A program made the translations under genes and the position numbers. A stretch of 64,000 nt of DNA. It comes from Comamonas testosteroni. GTDB lineage: Bacteria > Pseudomonadota > Gammaproteobacteria > Burkholderiales > Burkholderiaceae_C. Location: the NCBI RefSeq assembly GCF_030505195.1, contig NZ_CP129672.1:3196501-3260500 (forward strand), in the 5' to 3' direction. The notes beneath the pieces were generated by a model that was not told the origin of the DNA, did not search any database, and saw nothing but the letters and a program-made list of their open reading frames with translations. Positions 33,459 to 41,633 of this stretch are shown here, one piece after another; position 1 is the stretch's first letter; the number at the start of each line of letters is the position of its first letter.

Positions 33459-34523
33459 TCAATGCGGGAATGGCCAGACACGCAGCTTCTGACGGGCCGT
33501 GGCCCACAGCTTGGCCAATCCGTGGGGTTCCACAATCAGGAAGAACACGATGAGCGCACCAAAAATCATGTGCTCGAGATAGGTGGCCGTGGCCGTGGAC
33601 AGCGGCAGGTCCAGCCAGTGGGGTACCTGGTTGAGCAGCAGCGGCAGCAGCACGAAGAAGGCGGCGCCGAAGATGCTGCCCACGACAGAGCCCAGGCCGC
33701 CGATGATGATCATGAACAGCAACTGCAGCGAACGATCGAGGCTGAAAGCCGCAGGTTCCCAGGCACCCAGGTGGACAAAGCCCCAGAGCGCGCCGGCCAC
33801 GCCGACGATGAAGCTGCTCACGGCAAAGGCCGAGAGCTTGGCGTAGGTGGGGCGGATGCCGATCACTGCTGCCGCCACGTCCATGTCGCGCATGGCCATC
33901 CATTCGCGGCCGACCGAGCTGCGCACCAGATTCTTGGCGGCCAGTGCGAGCAGACACAGGATTGCCAGGCAGAGCAGGTATTTCTCCATGGGCGTGTCGA
34001 TGGCCCAGCCCAGGATGGCCAGCGGCTTGGCGCTGACGGAGCCGGAAGAGGAGTTGTTTGTCACCCAGGCCGCGCGGGTCGCCAGCCAGTCCACAAAGAA
34101 CTGGGCAGCCAGCGTGGCCACGGCCAGATACAGGCCGCGGATGCGCAGGCTGGGCAGGCCGAACACCACGCCGAACACCATGGCCACCACGCCGCCGCCG
34201 ATCAGCGCCACCAGCAAGGGCATGCCTTCAATGCGGGCCTGAAGGTTGTAGGCCGCATAGGCACCCACGGCCATGAAGGCGGCGGTACCCAGCGAAATCT
34301 GGCCGCAGTAGCCGACGAGGATGTTGAGCCCCAGCGCTGCCAGCGACATGATGACAAAGGGAATCAGAATCGCCTGAAAGGTGTAGTCGCTGGCAATGAA
34401 GGGAATGGCCAGGAAGGCAAAGGCCAGCACCAACAGGATGACCCAGCGGTCCTGCGCGACGCCGAAGATCTGCTGGTCTGCTGCGTAGCTGGTCTTGAAC
34501 TGGCCGTTTTCACGATAAAACAT
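33459..34523 (-). CDS. livM: Branched-chain amino-acid-type ABC permease LivM
   Basis: The 354-residue inner-membrane protein has about nine hydrophobic segments and the LivM signature GQISLGTAAFMAVGAYAAYNL, followed by the RSSVGREWMAMRDMDVAAAVIGI loop that contacts the ATPase. It forms the channel with LivH. GGGGAG lies before the ATG at 34523. The gene starts 17 bases after livH and is followed by a REP-like repeat, then livK. Confidence 0.94.
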   Translation of the reverse strand: MFYRENGQFKTSYAADQQIFGVAQDRWVILLVLAFAFLAIPFIASDYTFQAILIPFVIMSLAALGLNILVGYCGQISLGTAAFMAVGAYAAYNLQARIEGMPLLVALIGGGVVAMVFGVVFGLPSLRIRGLYLAVATLAAQFFVDWLATRAAWVTNNSSSGSVSAKPLAILGWAIDTPMEKYLLCLAILCLLALAAKNLVRSSVGREWMAMRDMDVAAAVIGIRPTYAKLSAFAVSSFIVGVAGALWGFVHLGAWEPAAFSLDRSLQLLFMIIIGGLGSVVGSIFGAAFFVLLPLLLNQVPHWLDLPLSTATATYLEHMIFGALIVFFLIVEPHGLAKLWATARQKLRVWPFPH

Positions 34524-34540
34524 ATTCTTGTTCTCCCCGT

Positions 34541-35470
34541 TCAGACGCGGTCAATGATTTTGTCGCCGAACAGACCTTGGGGCCGTACCAGCAGGAAGCA
34601 AAGGGCCAGACCATAGGCAAACCAGGTCTCGATGCCGCCGCCCACCATGGGGCCGATGTAGACCTCGGAGAGCTTTTCGCCCACGCCGATGATCAGGCCG
34701 CCGATGATGGCGCCGGGCAGCGAGGTCAGGCCGCCCAGAATCACCACGGGCAAAGCCTTCAGGGCCACCAGCGACAGCGAATACTGAACGCCCAGCTTGC
34801 TGCCCCAGATGATGCCGACGACCAAAGCCACGCCCCCGGCCACCGACCAGACAATGACCCAGATGCGCGACAGCGGAATGCCGATGGACTGCGCGGCCTG
34901 GTGATCGTCGGCGACCGCACGCAGGGCGCGCCCGGTCTTGGTTTTCTGAAAGAAGATGCTCAGGCAGATCACCAGGATGGCGGCGATGCAGGCCGCATAC
35001 AGGTCTTCCAGGCTGATCATCACGCCGCCCTGAAAAAGGCTGTCCATGATGAAGACGGGGTCCTTGGGCATGCCGACGTCAATCTTGTAGACCTCGCTGC
35101 CAAAGACCATGGGGCCGAGGCCGTCGAGCAGATAGGCAATGCCCAGCGTGGCCATCAGCAAGGTGATGGGCTCCTGATTGACCAGATGGCGCAGGGCCAG
35201 CCGCTCTATCACCCAGGCCACGACCACCATCAGCGCCAGAGTGACGACGATGGCCAGCAGGTTGCCGACGATGCCGGGCTCCATGCCCAGCCAGCCGGGA
35301 ATCCACTGCGAAAAGCGCGCCATGGCCAGGGCCGAAAACAGCACCATGGCACCTTGCGCAAAGTTGAAGACGCCCGAGGCCTTGAAGATCAGCACAAAGC
35401 CGATGGCGATCAGTGCGTACAGCGTGCCCACCATGAGGCCGCCGAACAATGTCTCTAAGAAAAATCCCAT
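34541..35470 (-). CDS. livH: Branched-chain amino-acid-type ABC permease LivH
   Basis: The 309-residue membrane protein has the LivH pattern: GTLYALIAIGFVLIFKASGVFNFAQGAMVL at the N-terminus, the GRALRAVADDHQAAQSIGI ATPase-contact loop, and GGLTSLPGAIIGGLIIG near the end. AAGGAG is correctly spaced before the ATG. It partners LivM in the membrane. Confidence 0.95.
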   Translation of the reverse strand: MGFFLETLFGGLMVGTLYALIAIGFVLIFKASGVFNFAQGAMVLFSALAMARFSQWIPGWLGMEPGIVGNLLAIVVTLALMVVVAWVIERLALRHLVNQEPITLLMATLGIAYLLDGLGPMVFGSEVYKIDVGMPKDPVFIMDSLFQGGVMISLEDLYAACIAAILVICLSIFFQKTKTGRALRAVADDHQAAQSIGIPLSRIWVIVWSVAGGVALVVGIIWGSKLGVQYSLSLVALKALPVVILGGLTSLPGAIIGGLIIGVGEKLSEVYIGPMVGGGIETWFAYGLALCFLLVRPQGLFGDKIIDRV

Positions 35471-35480
35471 GACTGCTCCT

Positions 35481-36266
35481 TCAGTGGCCTGCGCCCAGGT
35501 AGGCGCGGATCACGTCTTCGTTGTTGCGTACTTCATCGGGAGCGCCGTCGCCGATCTTCTTGCCGTAGTCCAGCACCACGACACGGTCGCTGATGTCCAT
35601 GACTACGCCCATATCGTGCTCGATGAGCACTATGGTGGTGCCGAACTCTTCGTTCACATCGAGGATGAAGCGGCACATGTCCTGCTTTTCTTCCACGTTC
35701 ATGCCGGCCATGGGCTCGTCCAGCAGCAGCACCTGCGGCTCCATGGCCAGGGCCCGTCCCAGGTCCACGCGCTTTTGCAGGCCGTAGGGAAGCTGGCCCA
35801 CGGGAGTCTTGCGATAGGCCTGGATTTCGAGAAAGTCGATGATGTGCTCGACGAACTCGCGGTGCTGCATTTCCTCGCGCTGCGCAGGGCCGATGCGCAG
35901 TGCCTGCATGAGGATGTTGCTCCTGATCTTGAGGTTGCGGCCGGTCATGATGTTGTCGATCACGCTCATGCCCTTGAACAGCGCCAGGTTCTGGAAGGTG
36001 CGTGCGACACCCATCTCGGCCACCTGGCGGCTGTTCATATGACTGAAGGTCTGGCCGCGAAAGGTGATGGAGCCTTCGGACGGTGTATAGACGCCGTTGA
36101 TGCAGTTGAGCATGGAGCTCTTGCCGGCACCGTTGGGGCCGATGATGGAGCGGATTTCGTGCTCTTTGACATTGAACGAGATATCGGTCAAGGCCTTGAC
36201 GCCGCCGAAACGCAGACTGATGTTCTTGATGTCCAGGATCACGTCGCCGCTGGTTCTTGTATTCAT
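35481..36266 (-). CDS. livG: Branched-chain amino-acid-type ABC transporter ATPase LivG
   Basis: The 261-residue protein has Walker A (GPNGAGKSS), the LivG-specific GVARTFQNLALFKGMSV, the signature LPYGLQKRVDLGRAL, and Walker B (VLLLDEPMAGMN). It ends with the LivG C-terminal VIRAYLGAGH. It forms the ATPase pair with LivF. AGAGGA precedes the ATG. The distance to the acyl-CoA ligase gene (11 bases) shows co-transcription. Confidence 0.95.
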   Translation of the reverse strand: MNTRTSGDVILDIKNISLRFGGVKALTDISFNVKEHEIRSIIGPNGAGKSSMLNCINGVYTPSEGSITFRGQTFSHMNSRQVAEMGVARTFQNLALFKGMSVIDNIMTGRNLKIRSNILMQALRIGPAQREEMQHREFVEHIIDFLEIQAYRKTPVGQLPYGLQKRVDLGRALAMEPQVLLLDEPMAGMNVEEKQDMCRFILDVNEEFGTTIVLIEHDMGVVMDISDRVVVLDYGKKIGDGAPDEVRNNEDVIRAYLGAGH

Positions 36267-36277
36267 GAAAATTCCTC

Positions 36278-38215
36278 TCAGGCGGCAGCCTTGGCCGAAG
36301 CCGGGTGGAGCTTGGCTTCAACGATGGTCAGCGTGGCGCTGACGCTGCCTGTGCGGCCGTCCTCGAACTTCACCAGGGTCTCGATGAACTGCTGCTGCTT
36401 GCCGGTGTAGAGTGCCTCCACCAGCACGCCGTACTTGTCGGCGATGAAGTTGCGGCGCACCTTGCGGGTGCGTGTCAGCTCGTCGTCATCGGGGTCCAGC
36501 TCCTTGTGCAGCACCAGAAAGCGCGCCACCTGGGTGTCGGCCATGCCGGGCTCGCAGGCCAGATCGGCATTGACCTTGTCTATGCAGTCGGCCACCAGCT
36601 CCAGCACCTTAGCCTTGCTGGCCAGGTCCACATAGCCACCGTACGGAAGGCCCTGGCGCTCGGCCCAGTTGCCCACGGCTTCGTAGTCAATGTTGATGAA
36701 GGCGCAGACCTCGTCCTTGCCATGACCGAAGCACACGGCTTCCTTGATATGCGGGAAGAACTTGAGCTTGTTTTCTATGTAGTTGGGCGCGAACATGGCG
36801 CCGCGGCTGGTCTTGCCCACATCTTTGGCGCGATCGATGATGCGCAACTGGCCGTTGGCGTCGATTACCCCGGCATCGCCAGTATGGAAATAGCCGCTGG
36901 CATCAATCACCTCGGCCGTGGCGTCGGGGCGCTTGTAGTACTCCTTGAGCACGGACACGCCCTTGACCAGCACCTCGCCGTTGTCGGCGATCTTGAGTTC
37001 GATGCCCGGTGCGGCCTGGCCCACGCTGGAGAGTTCCACCTGGCGGTCGCGCTGCAGGCAGACATAGGCACAGGTTTCGGTTTGACCGTAGAGCTGCTTG
37101 AGGTTGATGCCGATGGAGCGGAAGAAGCGAAACAGCTCGGGGCCGATGGCAGCGCCTGCCGTATAGGCCACGCGGATGCGCGACAGGCCCAGTGCATTGC
37201 GCAGCGGCCCGTAGATGAACAAGCTGCCCAGCTGGTATTTGAGGCGATCCACGGCACCGACGTTCTTGCCGTCCAGAATGTCAGAGCCGACGCGACGTGC
37301 CACCTCCATGGCCTTGGCATACATCCATTGCTTGAGCGGCGACGCATCTTCCATGCGGATGGAAACCGAGGTCAGCATGCCCTCGAATATGCGCGGCGGA
37401 GCAAAGTAGTAGCTGGGGCCGATCTCGCGCAGGTCGATGGCGATGGTCGAGGCAGATTCCGGGCAGTTGATGGTGAAGCCTGCCACCAGCCATTGCGCAA
37501 ACGAGAACAGATGGTCTCCCACCCAGGCCGGGGGCAGGTAGCAGATCACATTGTCCGTCGCATTCAGGCTGTCGGTCTGGACGCCGCCGCGGGCAGATTC
37601 GCCAAAGCTGGCATGGGTCTGGCACACCCCCTTGGGCTTGCCCGTGGTACCCGAGGTGTAGAGGATGACCGAGACATCATCGGGCGAGATGGCCTGGACC
37701 ATGGCCTCATAGGCTCCCGGGTGCTGTGCATCCCATTCCTTGCCCTTGGCCAGCAGCTCCTCGGTGCTGATGAGGCCGGGTTGATCATATTTGCGCAGGC
37801 CGCGCGGATCGTCATAGATGATGTGACGAATGCCGGGAACGCTTTCGCGAACCTCCAGCAGCTTGTCCACCTGTTCCTGGTTCTCTGCGAAGGCAAACGC
37901 GATCTCCGCGTCCTCCATCACAAAGCGCATCTCGGCGGCCACAGCATCCTGGTACAGCGGAATGGGCACTGCGCCACAGGCCTGAACGGCCAGAAAGCCC
38001 ATGTAGACATGGGGCCGGTTATCGCTGATGAACGCCAGGTTCTTGCCACTTTGAAGCCCCAGCGCGCGCAGGCCGCAGGCCATGTGGCGTACGGTTTGTG
38101 CGGCTTCGCGCCAGCTCCAAGTTTGCCAGATGCCATACTCTTTCTCGCGCAGTGCGGGCGCATCGGGGCGTTCTGTCGCGTGCTTGAGCAGCAGTTGCGG
38201 GAACGTGGTTGTCAT
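36278..38215 (-). CDS. AMP-forming acyl-CoA ligase (long-chain FAA1-like)
   Basis: The 645-residue protein has the ATP/AMP signature ILYTSGTTGKPKGV (about residue 185-198), YTAGAAIGPELFRFFRSIGINLKQLYGQTET, the GYFHTGDAGVIDANGQLRIIDRAKD motif, and an Lys-rich C-terminal lobe. It is FAA1/FadD15-like in length and layout and should convert a fatty or aryl-alkyl carboxylate to its CoA ester. AGAGGAT precedes the ATG. As first gene of the operon it is expressed with the Liv importer and a PaaK-like ligase. Having two ligases in one operon suggests two substrates or sequential activation. Confidence 0.92.
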   Translation of the reverse strand: MTTTFPQLLLKHATERPDAPALREKEYGIWQTWSWREAAQTVRHMACGLRALGLQSGKNLAFISDNRPHVYMGFLAVQACGAVPIPLYQDAVAAEMRFVMEDAEIAFAFAENQEQVDKLLEVRESVPGIRHIIYDDPRGLRKYDQPGLISTEELLAKGKEWDAQHPGAYEAMVQAISPDDVSVILYTSGTTGKPKGVCQTHASFGESARGGVQTDSLNATDNVICYLPPAWVGDHLFSFAQWLVAGFTINCPESASTIAIDLREIGPSYYFAPPRIFEGMLTSVSIRMEDASPLKQWMYAKAMEVARRVGSDILDGKNVGAVDRLKYQLGSLFIYGPLRNALGLSRIRVAYTAGAAIGPELFRFFRSIGINLKQLYGQTETCAYVCLQRDRQVELSSVGQAAPGIELKIADNGEVLVKGVSVLKEYYKRPDATAEVIDASGYFHTGDAGVIDANGQLRIIDRAKDVGKTSRGAMFAPNYIENKLKFFPHIKEAVCFGHGKDEVCAFINIDYEAVGNWAERQGLPYGGYVDLASKAKVLELVADCIDKVNADLACEPGMADTQVARFLVLHKELDPDDDELTRTRKVRRNFIADKYGVLVEALYTGKQQQFIETLVKFEDGRTGSVSATLTIVEAKLHPASAKAAA

Positions 38216-38441
38216 GCCTGATCCTCTTGGTTGGGGTTGGAGCCGCCGCGGCTACCCTTCACGAAAGTCTTGCAGACATGCTATGAGCGACTTTGACGTC
38301 AGGATGTCTGTTTGACGACAATTTGAGGGAAAGCCTGCATAGTGAAAATCCGCTGTAACAAATGCTGCTGAAAATGGCGCATTTGCTGCCTCGTGGAAAT
38401 CCCGCTGTTGCGCCAGCGCGGCTTTGGCAATGCTTCTGGGC

Positions 38442-39173
38442 ATGAGTCAAGAACTGTCCCTGCATCAAAGGCGGCGCAAGCCTTTGAGCTCAGAACTCGA
38501 TGGCATTCCCTGGTGGCCCGTCCTGTTGCCCATAGAGCGTGAAAACGTGGAACGCGTGCTGCTTGTCGGCGATGCCGAGCCGGGCGACTATGTCTGTCGC
38601 ACCGGTCGCCCGCCTACCTACTGGTTTGGCGTGGTCGACGGCCTGCTCAAGATGAACACCGAAAGCGCCGACGGAGTCAGCATGACGCTGGCCGGTCTGC
38701 CGCCCGGTGGCTGGTTTGGCGAGGGAACGGTCATCAAGCGCGAGCCTTATCGCTACAACGTGCAGGCCATCCGCAAGACCGTTGTGGGCGGCCTGCCCAT
38801 AGACATGTTTCACTGGCTGCTTGATCACTCCATAGGCTTCAATCGTTTTGTAATGAACCAGCTCAACGAGCGCCTAGGCCAGTTCATCGCGGCGCGCGAG
38901 ATCGACCGCATGAGTAACCCCGATCTGCGCGTGGCGCGCACTCTGGCAGCTTTGTTCAACCCCTTGCTCTATCCCGGCGTGGGGCAGATTCTGCGCATCA
39001 CTCAGCAGGAACTGGCCAATCTGGTGGGCCTGTCACGTCAGCGTGTGAATGAGGCCTTGTCCGTGCTGCAGCGCGAGCGTGTGATCCAGATCGAGTATGG
39101 CGGTCTGCGCGTACTGGACCTGGAGGCATTGCGGCATGGAGAGTTCTGCGCATCGCGCAAGGCGCTTGCCTGA
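38442..39173 (+). CDS. Crp/Fnr family transcriptional regulator
   Basis: The 243-residue protein has an N-terminal cyclic-nucleotide-binding-type barrel (AGDYVCRTGRPPTYWFGVVDGLLKM, then PPGGWFGEG) and a C-terminal winged helix, with TQQELANLVGLSRQRVNEALSVLQRE as the recognition helix. The N-terminal Cys cluster of Fnr is absent, so it is not an iron-sulfur oxygen sensor. It diverges from the ligase-liv operon and is the obvious candidate regulator for it. The ligand could be a CoA thioester or a nucleotide. Start choice is uncertain among TTG 38424, ATG 38430 and ATG 38442, with no strong ribosome-binding site. I use 38442. Confidence 0.88.
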   Translation: MSQELSLHQRRRKPLSSELDGIPWWPVLLPIERENVERVLLVGDAEPGDYVCRTGRPPTYWFGVVDGLLKMNTESADGVSMTLAGLPPGGWFGEGTVIKREPYRYNVQAIRKTVVGGLPIDMFHWLLDHSIGFNRFVMNQLNERLGQFIAAREIDRMSNPDLRVARTLAALFNPLLYPGVGQILRITQQELANLVGLSRQRVNEALSVLQRERVIQIEYGGLRVLDLEALRHGEFCASRKALA

Positions 39174-39257
39174 GAGACGCCCTATAACCTAGCTCCGCGC
39201 TGGAATTGTGGATAACTCTAGCCTCGCGTCCGCGCGTCGCGAGACAATTACGCCCAA

Positions 39258-41345
39258 ATGTCAGTCAAACCTCCTAAAGAGTCCGGCGCCCCTGGTGCTG
39301 GCAATTCCTCAGCGCCCTCTGATTCCTCGTCGGCGCGTCCTGTTTTGCGTGCACCGGCCAAGCCAGCCAAGGCGGAAAAGCCCGCGGCAGCCCGTGGCTC
39401 CCGGCCCGCAGGCGGCTCCGATCGCGGCCCGCGCAGCGAAGGCCCGCGTGGCGAGCGTGGCGCACGCCCTCAGCGTGAGCGCGACGAACGTCCCCGCGCT
39501 TCCGGCTTTGGTCGCCCCGATGGTGGTCGTCCTGCTCGTGACGAGGGCGAACGCAGCGGCGGCTTCTCGCAGCGCGACGAGCGCCGTCCCCGCTCTGATC
39601 GCGATGACCGCTTTGCCGAAGGCGGCGAGCGTCGCTTTGGCGGCGGTGATCGAGGTTTCCGCCCCTATGGCGAGTCGCGTGATGGTGATCGCAGTGGCGA
39701 GCGCCGCGAGTTCCGTCCCCGTGACGACCGCCGTGATGACCGTCCTCAAGGCGGCCGTGACTTTGGCGACCGTCCACGTTCGTCCGGTTTTGGCCGTCCC
39801 GACCAGGGCCGCTTTGAGCGCACCGAAGGCGGAGAGCGTCGTGAATTCCGTCCTCGTGACGACCGCCGTGATGACCGTCCTCAAGGCGGCCGTGACTTTG
39901 GCGACCGTCCACGCTCGTCCGGTTTTGGCCGTCCCGACCAGGGCCGCTCTGAGCGCTTCGAAGGCGGAGAGCGTCGTGAATTCCGTCCCCGTGACGACCG
40001 CCGTGATGACCGTCCTCAAGGCGGCCGTGACTTTGGTGACCGTCCTCGCTCGTCCGGTTTTGGCCGTCCTGACCAGGGCCGTTTTGAGCGTTCCGAAGGT
40101 GGCGAGCGCCGTGAATTCCGTCCACGCGACGACGAACGTCGTGGCGGTGATCGCTTTGAAGGCCGCCGCGATGAGCGTCCTCAAGGTCGTGACTTTGGTG
40201 ACCGTCCGCAAAACCGTGGTTTTGCTCGCCCAGACCGCTCCGAAGGTGGTGAACGCCGCGAATACCAGCCCCGTGATGGCGAGCGCCGTGGTGGCGATCG
40301 CCCGCAAGGCCGCGACTTTGGTGATCGTCCGCAGAACCGTGGCTACGGTGACCGTCCCGAAGGCCGCTCCTTTGATCGTGGTGACCGTCGCAACGACGAG
40401 CGCCGTGGCGAACGCCGCGACGACCGTGGTGGCGAGCCTGAAAAGCGTCATATTCCCGGTTCGTTTGTATCGGAGGCCACTCGCCGCCCCACGACCGGCA
40501 TTCGCACCTACCGGCCCGCTGCGGATGGCTCGGACCGTGCGATTCCCGTCAAGCGTGCGCCTGAAGCGGATGCGCGCCAGGACGATCGTCCCGGAGCGAT
40601 TCGCATCAACAAGCGCATTGCCGACATGGGCCTGTGCTCGCGTCGCGAAGCCGATGAGTGGGTGGAAAACGGCTGGGTCAAGGTCAACGGCGAAGTCGCA
40701 ATCATGGGCCAGAACGTGGTGCCCGGCGACAGGATCGAGATCGACCAGAGGGCTCAGGACCGTCAGGACCAGCAGGTCACCATCCTGCTGAACAAGCCCA
40801 TGGGCTATGTCAGCGGTCAGGCCGAGGACGGCCACGAGCCTGCCGTGGTGCTGATCACCAACGAGAACCGCTGGAACGAAGACCGCAGCAAGACGCGCTT
40901 CAACTTCAGCCAGCTCAAGGGCCTGGCTCCCTGCGGCCGTCTTGACATCGATTCCGTGGGTCTGCTGGTGCTGACGCAGGACGGCCGTGTGGCGCGCCAG
41001 ATCATTGGCGAGGACTCGGAAGTCGACAAGGAATACCTGGTGCGTGTGACCTTCGGCGATCGCGATGTGGATGTGCAGTCCGTCTTCCCCGAGGAAAAGC
41101 TGGCTCTGCTGCGCCACGGTCTGTCGCTGGACGAGCAGCCGCTCAAGCCGGCCCAGGTGGACTGGCAGAACCCCGAGCAGCTGCGCTTTGTGCTGACCGA
41201 AGGCAAGAAGCGCCAGATTCGCCGCATGTGCGAGCAGGTCGGCCTCAAGGTAGTGGGCCTCAAGCGCATCCGCATCGGCGGCGTGAGCCTGGGCAATCTG
41301 CCCACCGGCCAATGGCGCTATCTGGCGGCGCATGAAAGCTTTTGA
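39258..41345 (+). CDS. rluB: 23S rRNA pseudouridine synthase RluB with long Arg/Gly-rich N-terminal repeats
   Basis: The 695-residue protein ends in a complete RluB-type enzyme: an S4 RNA-binding domain (about 448-505, IRINKRIADMGLCSRREADEWV) and a pseudouridine synthase domain with catalytic Asp563 in GRLDIDSVGLLVLT. It should modify the peptidyl-transferase region of 23S rRNA. The first 445 residues or so are disordered and very rich in Arg, Asp, Gly and Phe. They include three near-identical 45-residue repeats (GGERREFRPRDDRRDD-type) and then degenerate ones. E. coli RluB is about 290 residues, so the extension is unusually long. Long N-terminal charged extensions on RluB occur in this family of bacteria, but the length here may vary by repeat number. 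Confidence 0.93.
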   Translation: MSVKPPKESGAPGAGNSSAPSDSSSARPVLRAPAKPAKAEKPAAARGSRPAGGSDRGPRSEGPRGERGARPQRERDERPRASGFGRPDGGRPARDEGERSGGFSQRDERRPRSDRDDRFAEGGERRFGGGDRGFRPYGESRDGDRSGERREFRPRDDRRDDRPQGGRDFGDRPRSSGFGRPDQGRFERTEGGERREFRPRDDRRDDRPQGGRDFGDRPRSSGFGRPDQGRSERFEGGERREFRPRDDRRDDRPQGGRDFGDRPRSSGFGRPDQGRFERSEGGERREFRPRDDERRGGDRFEGRRDERPQGRDFGDRPQNRGFARPDRSEGGERREYQPRDGERRGGDRPQGRDFGDRPQNRGYGDRPEGRSFDRGDRRNDERRGERRDDRGGEPEKRHIPGSFVSEATRRPTTGIRTYRPAADGSDRAIPVKRAPEADARQDDRPGAIRINKRIADMGLCSRREADEWVENGWVKVNGEVAIMGQNVVPGDRIEIDQRAQDRQDQQVTILLNKPMGYVSGQAEDGHEPAVVLITNENRWNEDRSKTRFNFSQLKGLAPCGRLDIDSVGLLVLTQDGRVARQIIGEDSEVDKEYLVRVTFGDRDVDVQSVFPEEKLALLRHGLSLDEQPLKPAQVDWQNPEQLRFVLTEGKKRQIRRMCEQVGLKVVGLKRIRIGGVSLGNLPTGQWRYLAAHESF
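39693..40097 (+). repeat. Three 135-bp tandem repeats inside rluB
   Basis: Units start at 39693, 39828 and 39963, spaced exactly 135 bp (45 codons), and are almost identical in DNA as well as protein. From 40098 to about 40440 the pattern continues in degenerate form. High DNA identity suggests recent expansion or homogenisation. Confidence 0.9.
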
Positions 41346-41432
41346 TACCCCCTGAGCGGCTCCGCCGCTTCCCCCAAGGGGGACGGGCAGCTTCGCCGCA
41401 AGGCGGCTTTTGCTCGCTGCCCCTCAGGCAAG
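41346..41432. repeat. REP-like GC-rich repeat, copy E
   Basis: It starts one base after the rluB stop: ACCCCCTGAGCGGC, CTTCCCCCAAGGGGGACGG, then GCTTCGCCGCAAGGCGGC and GCCCCTCAGGC. It has the same building blocks as copies A-D. Confidence 0.75.
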
Positions 41433-41480
41433 GGTGACGCCATTTTTAAGTGGAAATGGCATCTATCTCTTTGCTGATAA

Positions 41481-41523
41481 GCGCAAGTAGCTATTCTTTT
41501 TGAATAAGCGCTTGCGCTTTTTT
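41481..41523 (+). terminator. Hairpin with T-run between rluB and htpG
   Basis: GCGCAAG...TATTC pairs with GAATA...CTTGCGC around a T5 loop and is followed by six T residues, the form of a terminator. It also belongs to the TAGCT-type dispersed repeat, which may be how this family acts here. Confidence 0.6.
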
Positions 41524-41538
41524 CTTGCCCGAATAGCC

Positions 41539-41566
41539 CTTGAAATATCGGGGACAGGCCCTAGCT
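41539..41566 (+). promoter_or_regulatory. Candidate heat-shock (sigma-32) promoter for htpG
   Basis: CTTGAAA (41539-41545) matches the sigma-32 -35 element exactly. A 13-base spacer and CCCTAGCT (41559-41566) follow, a partial match to CCCCATnT. It lies about 70 bases before the htpG start, as expected for a chaperone gene. Confidence 0.55.
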
Positions 41567-41633
41567 ATGACTGCGAATCGCCTTGAGAGGATCTCCGGGC
41601 GGCTTTTGATTTCAGTTTTTCGCTCACAAAGAC

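Noticed and set aside
36305..38221. 638-codon frame antisense to the acyl-CoA ligase
   Set aside because: Same codon-bias shadow effect; the opposite strand carries all AMP-ligase motifs.
39309..41333. Very long open frame antisense to rluB, and a 527-codon frame on the same strand in another phase
   Set aside because: Both arise from the repetitive GC-rich extension. They lack ribosome-binding sites and give Ala/Thr/Val-biased, protein-unlike translations, while rluB has clear domains.
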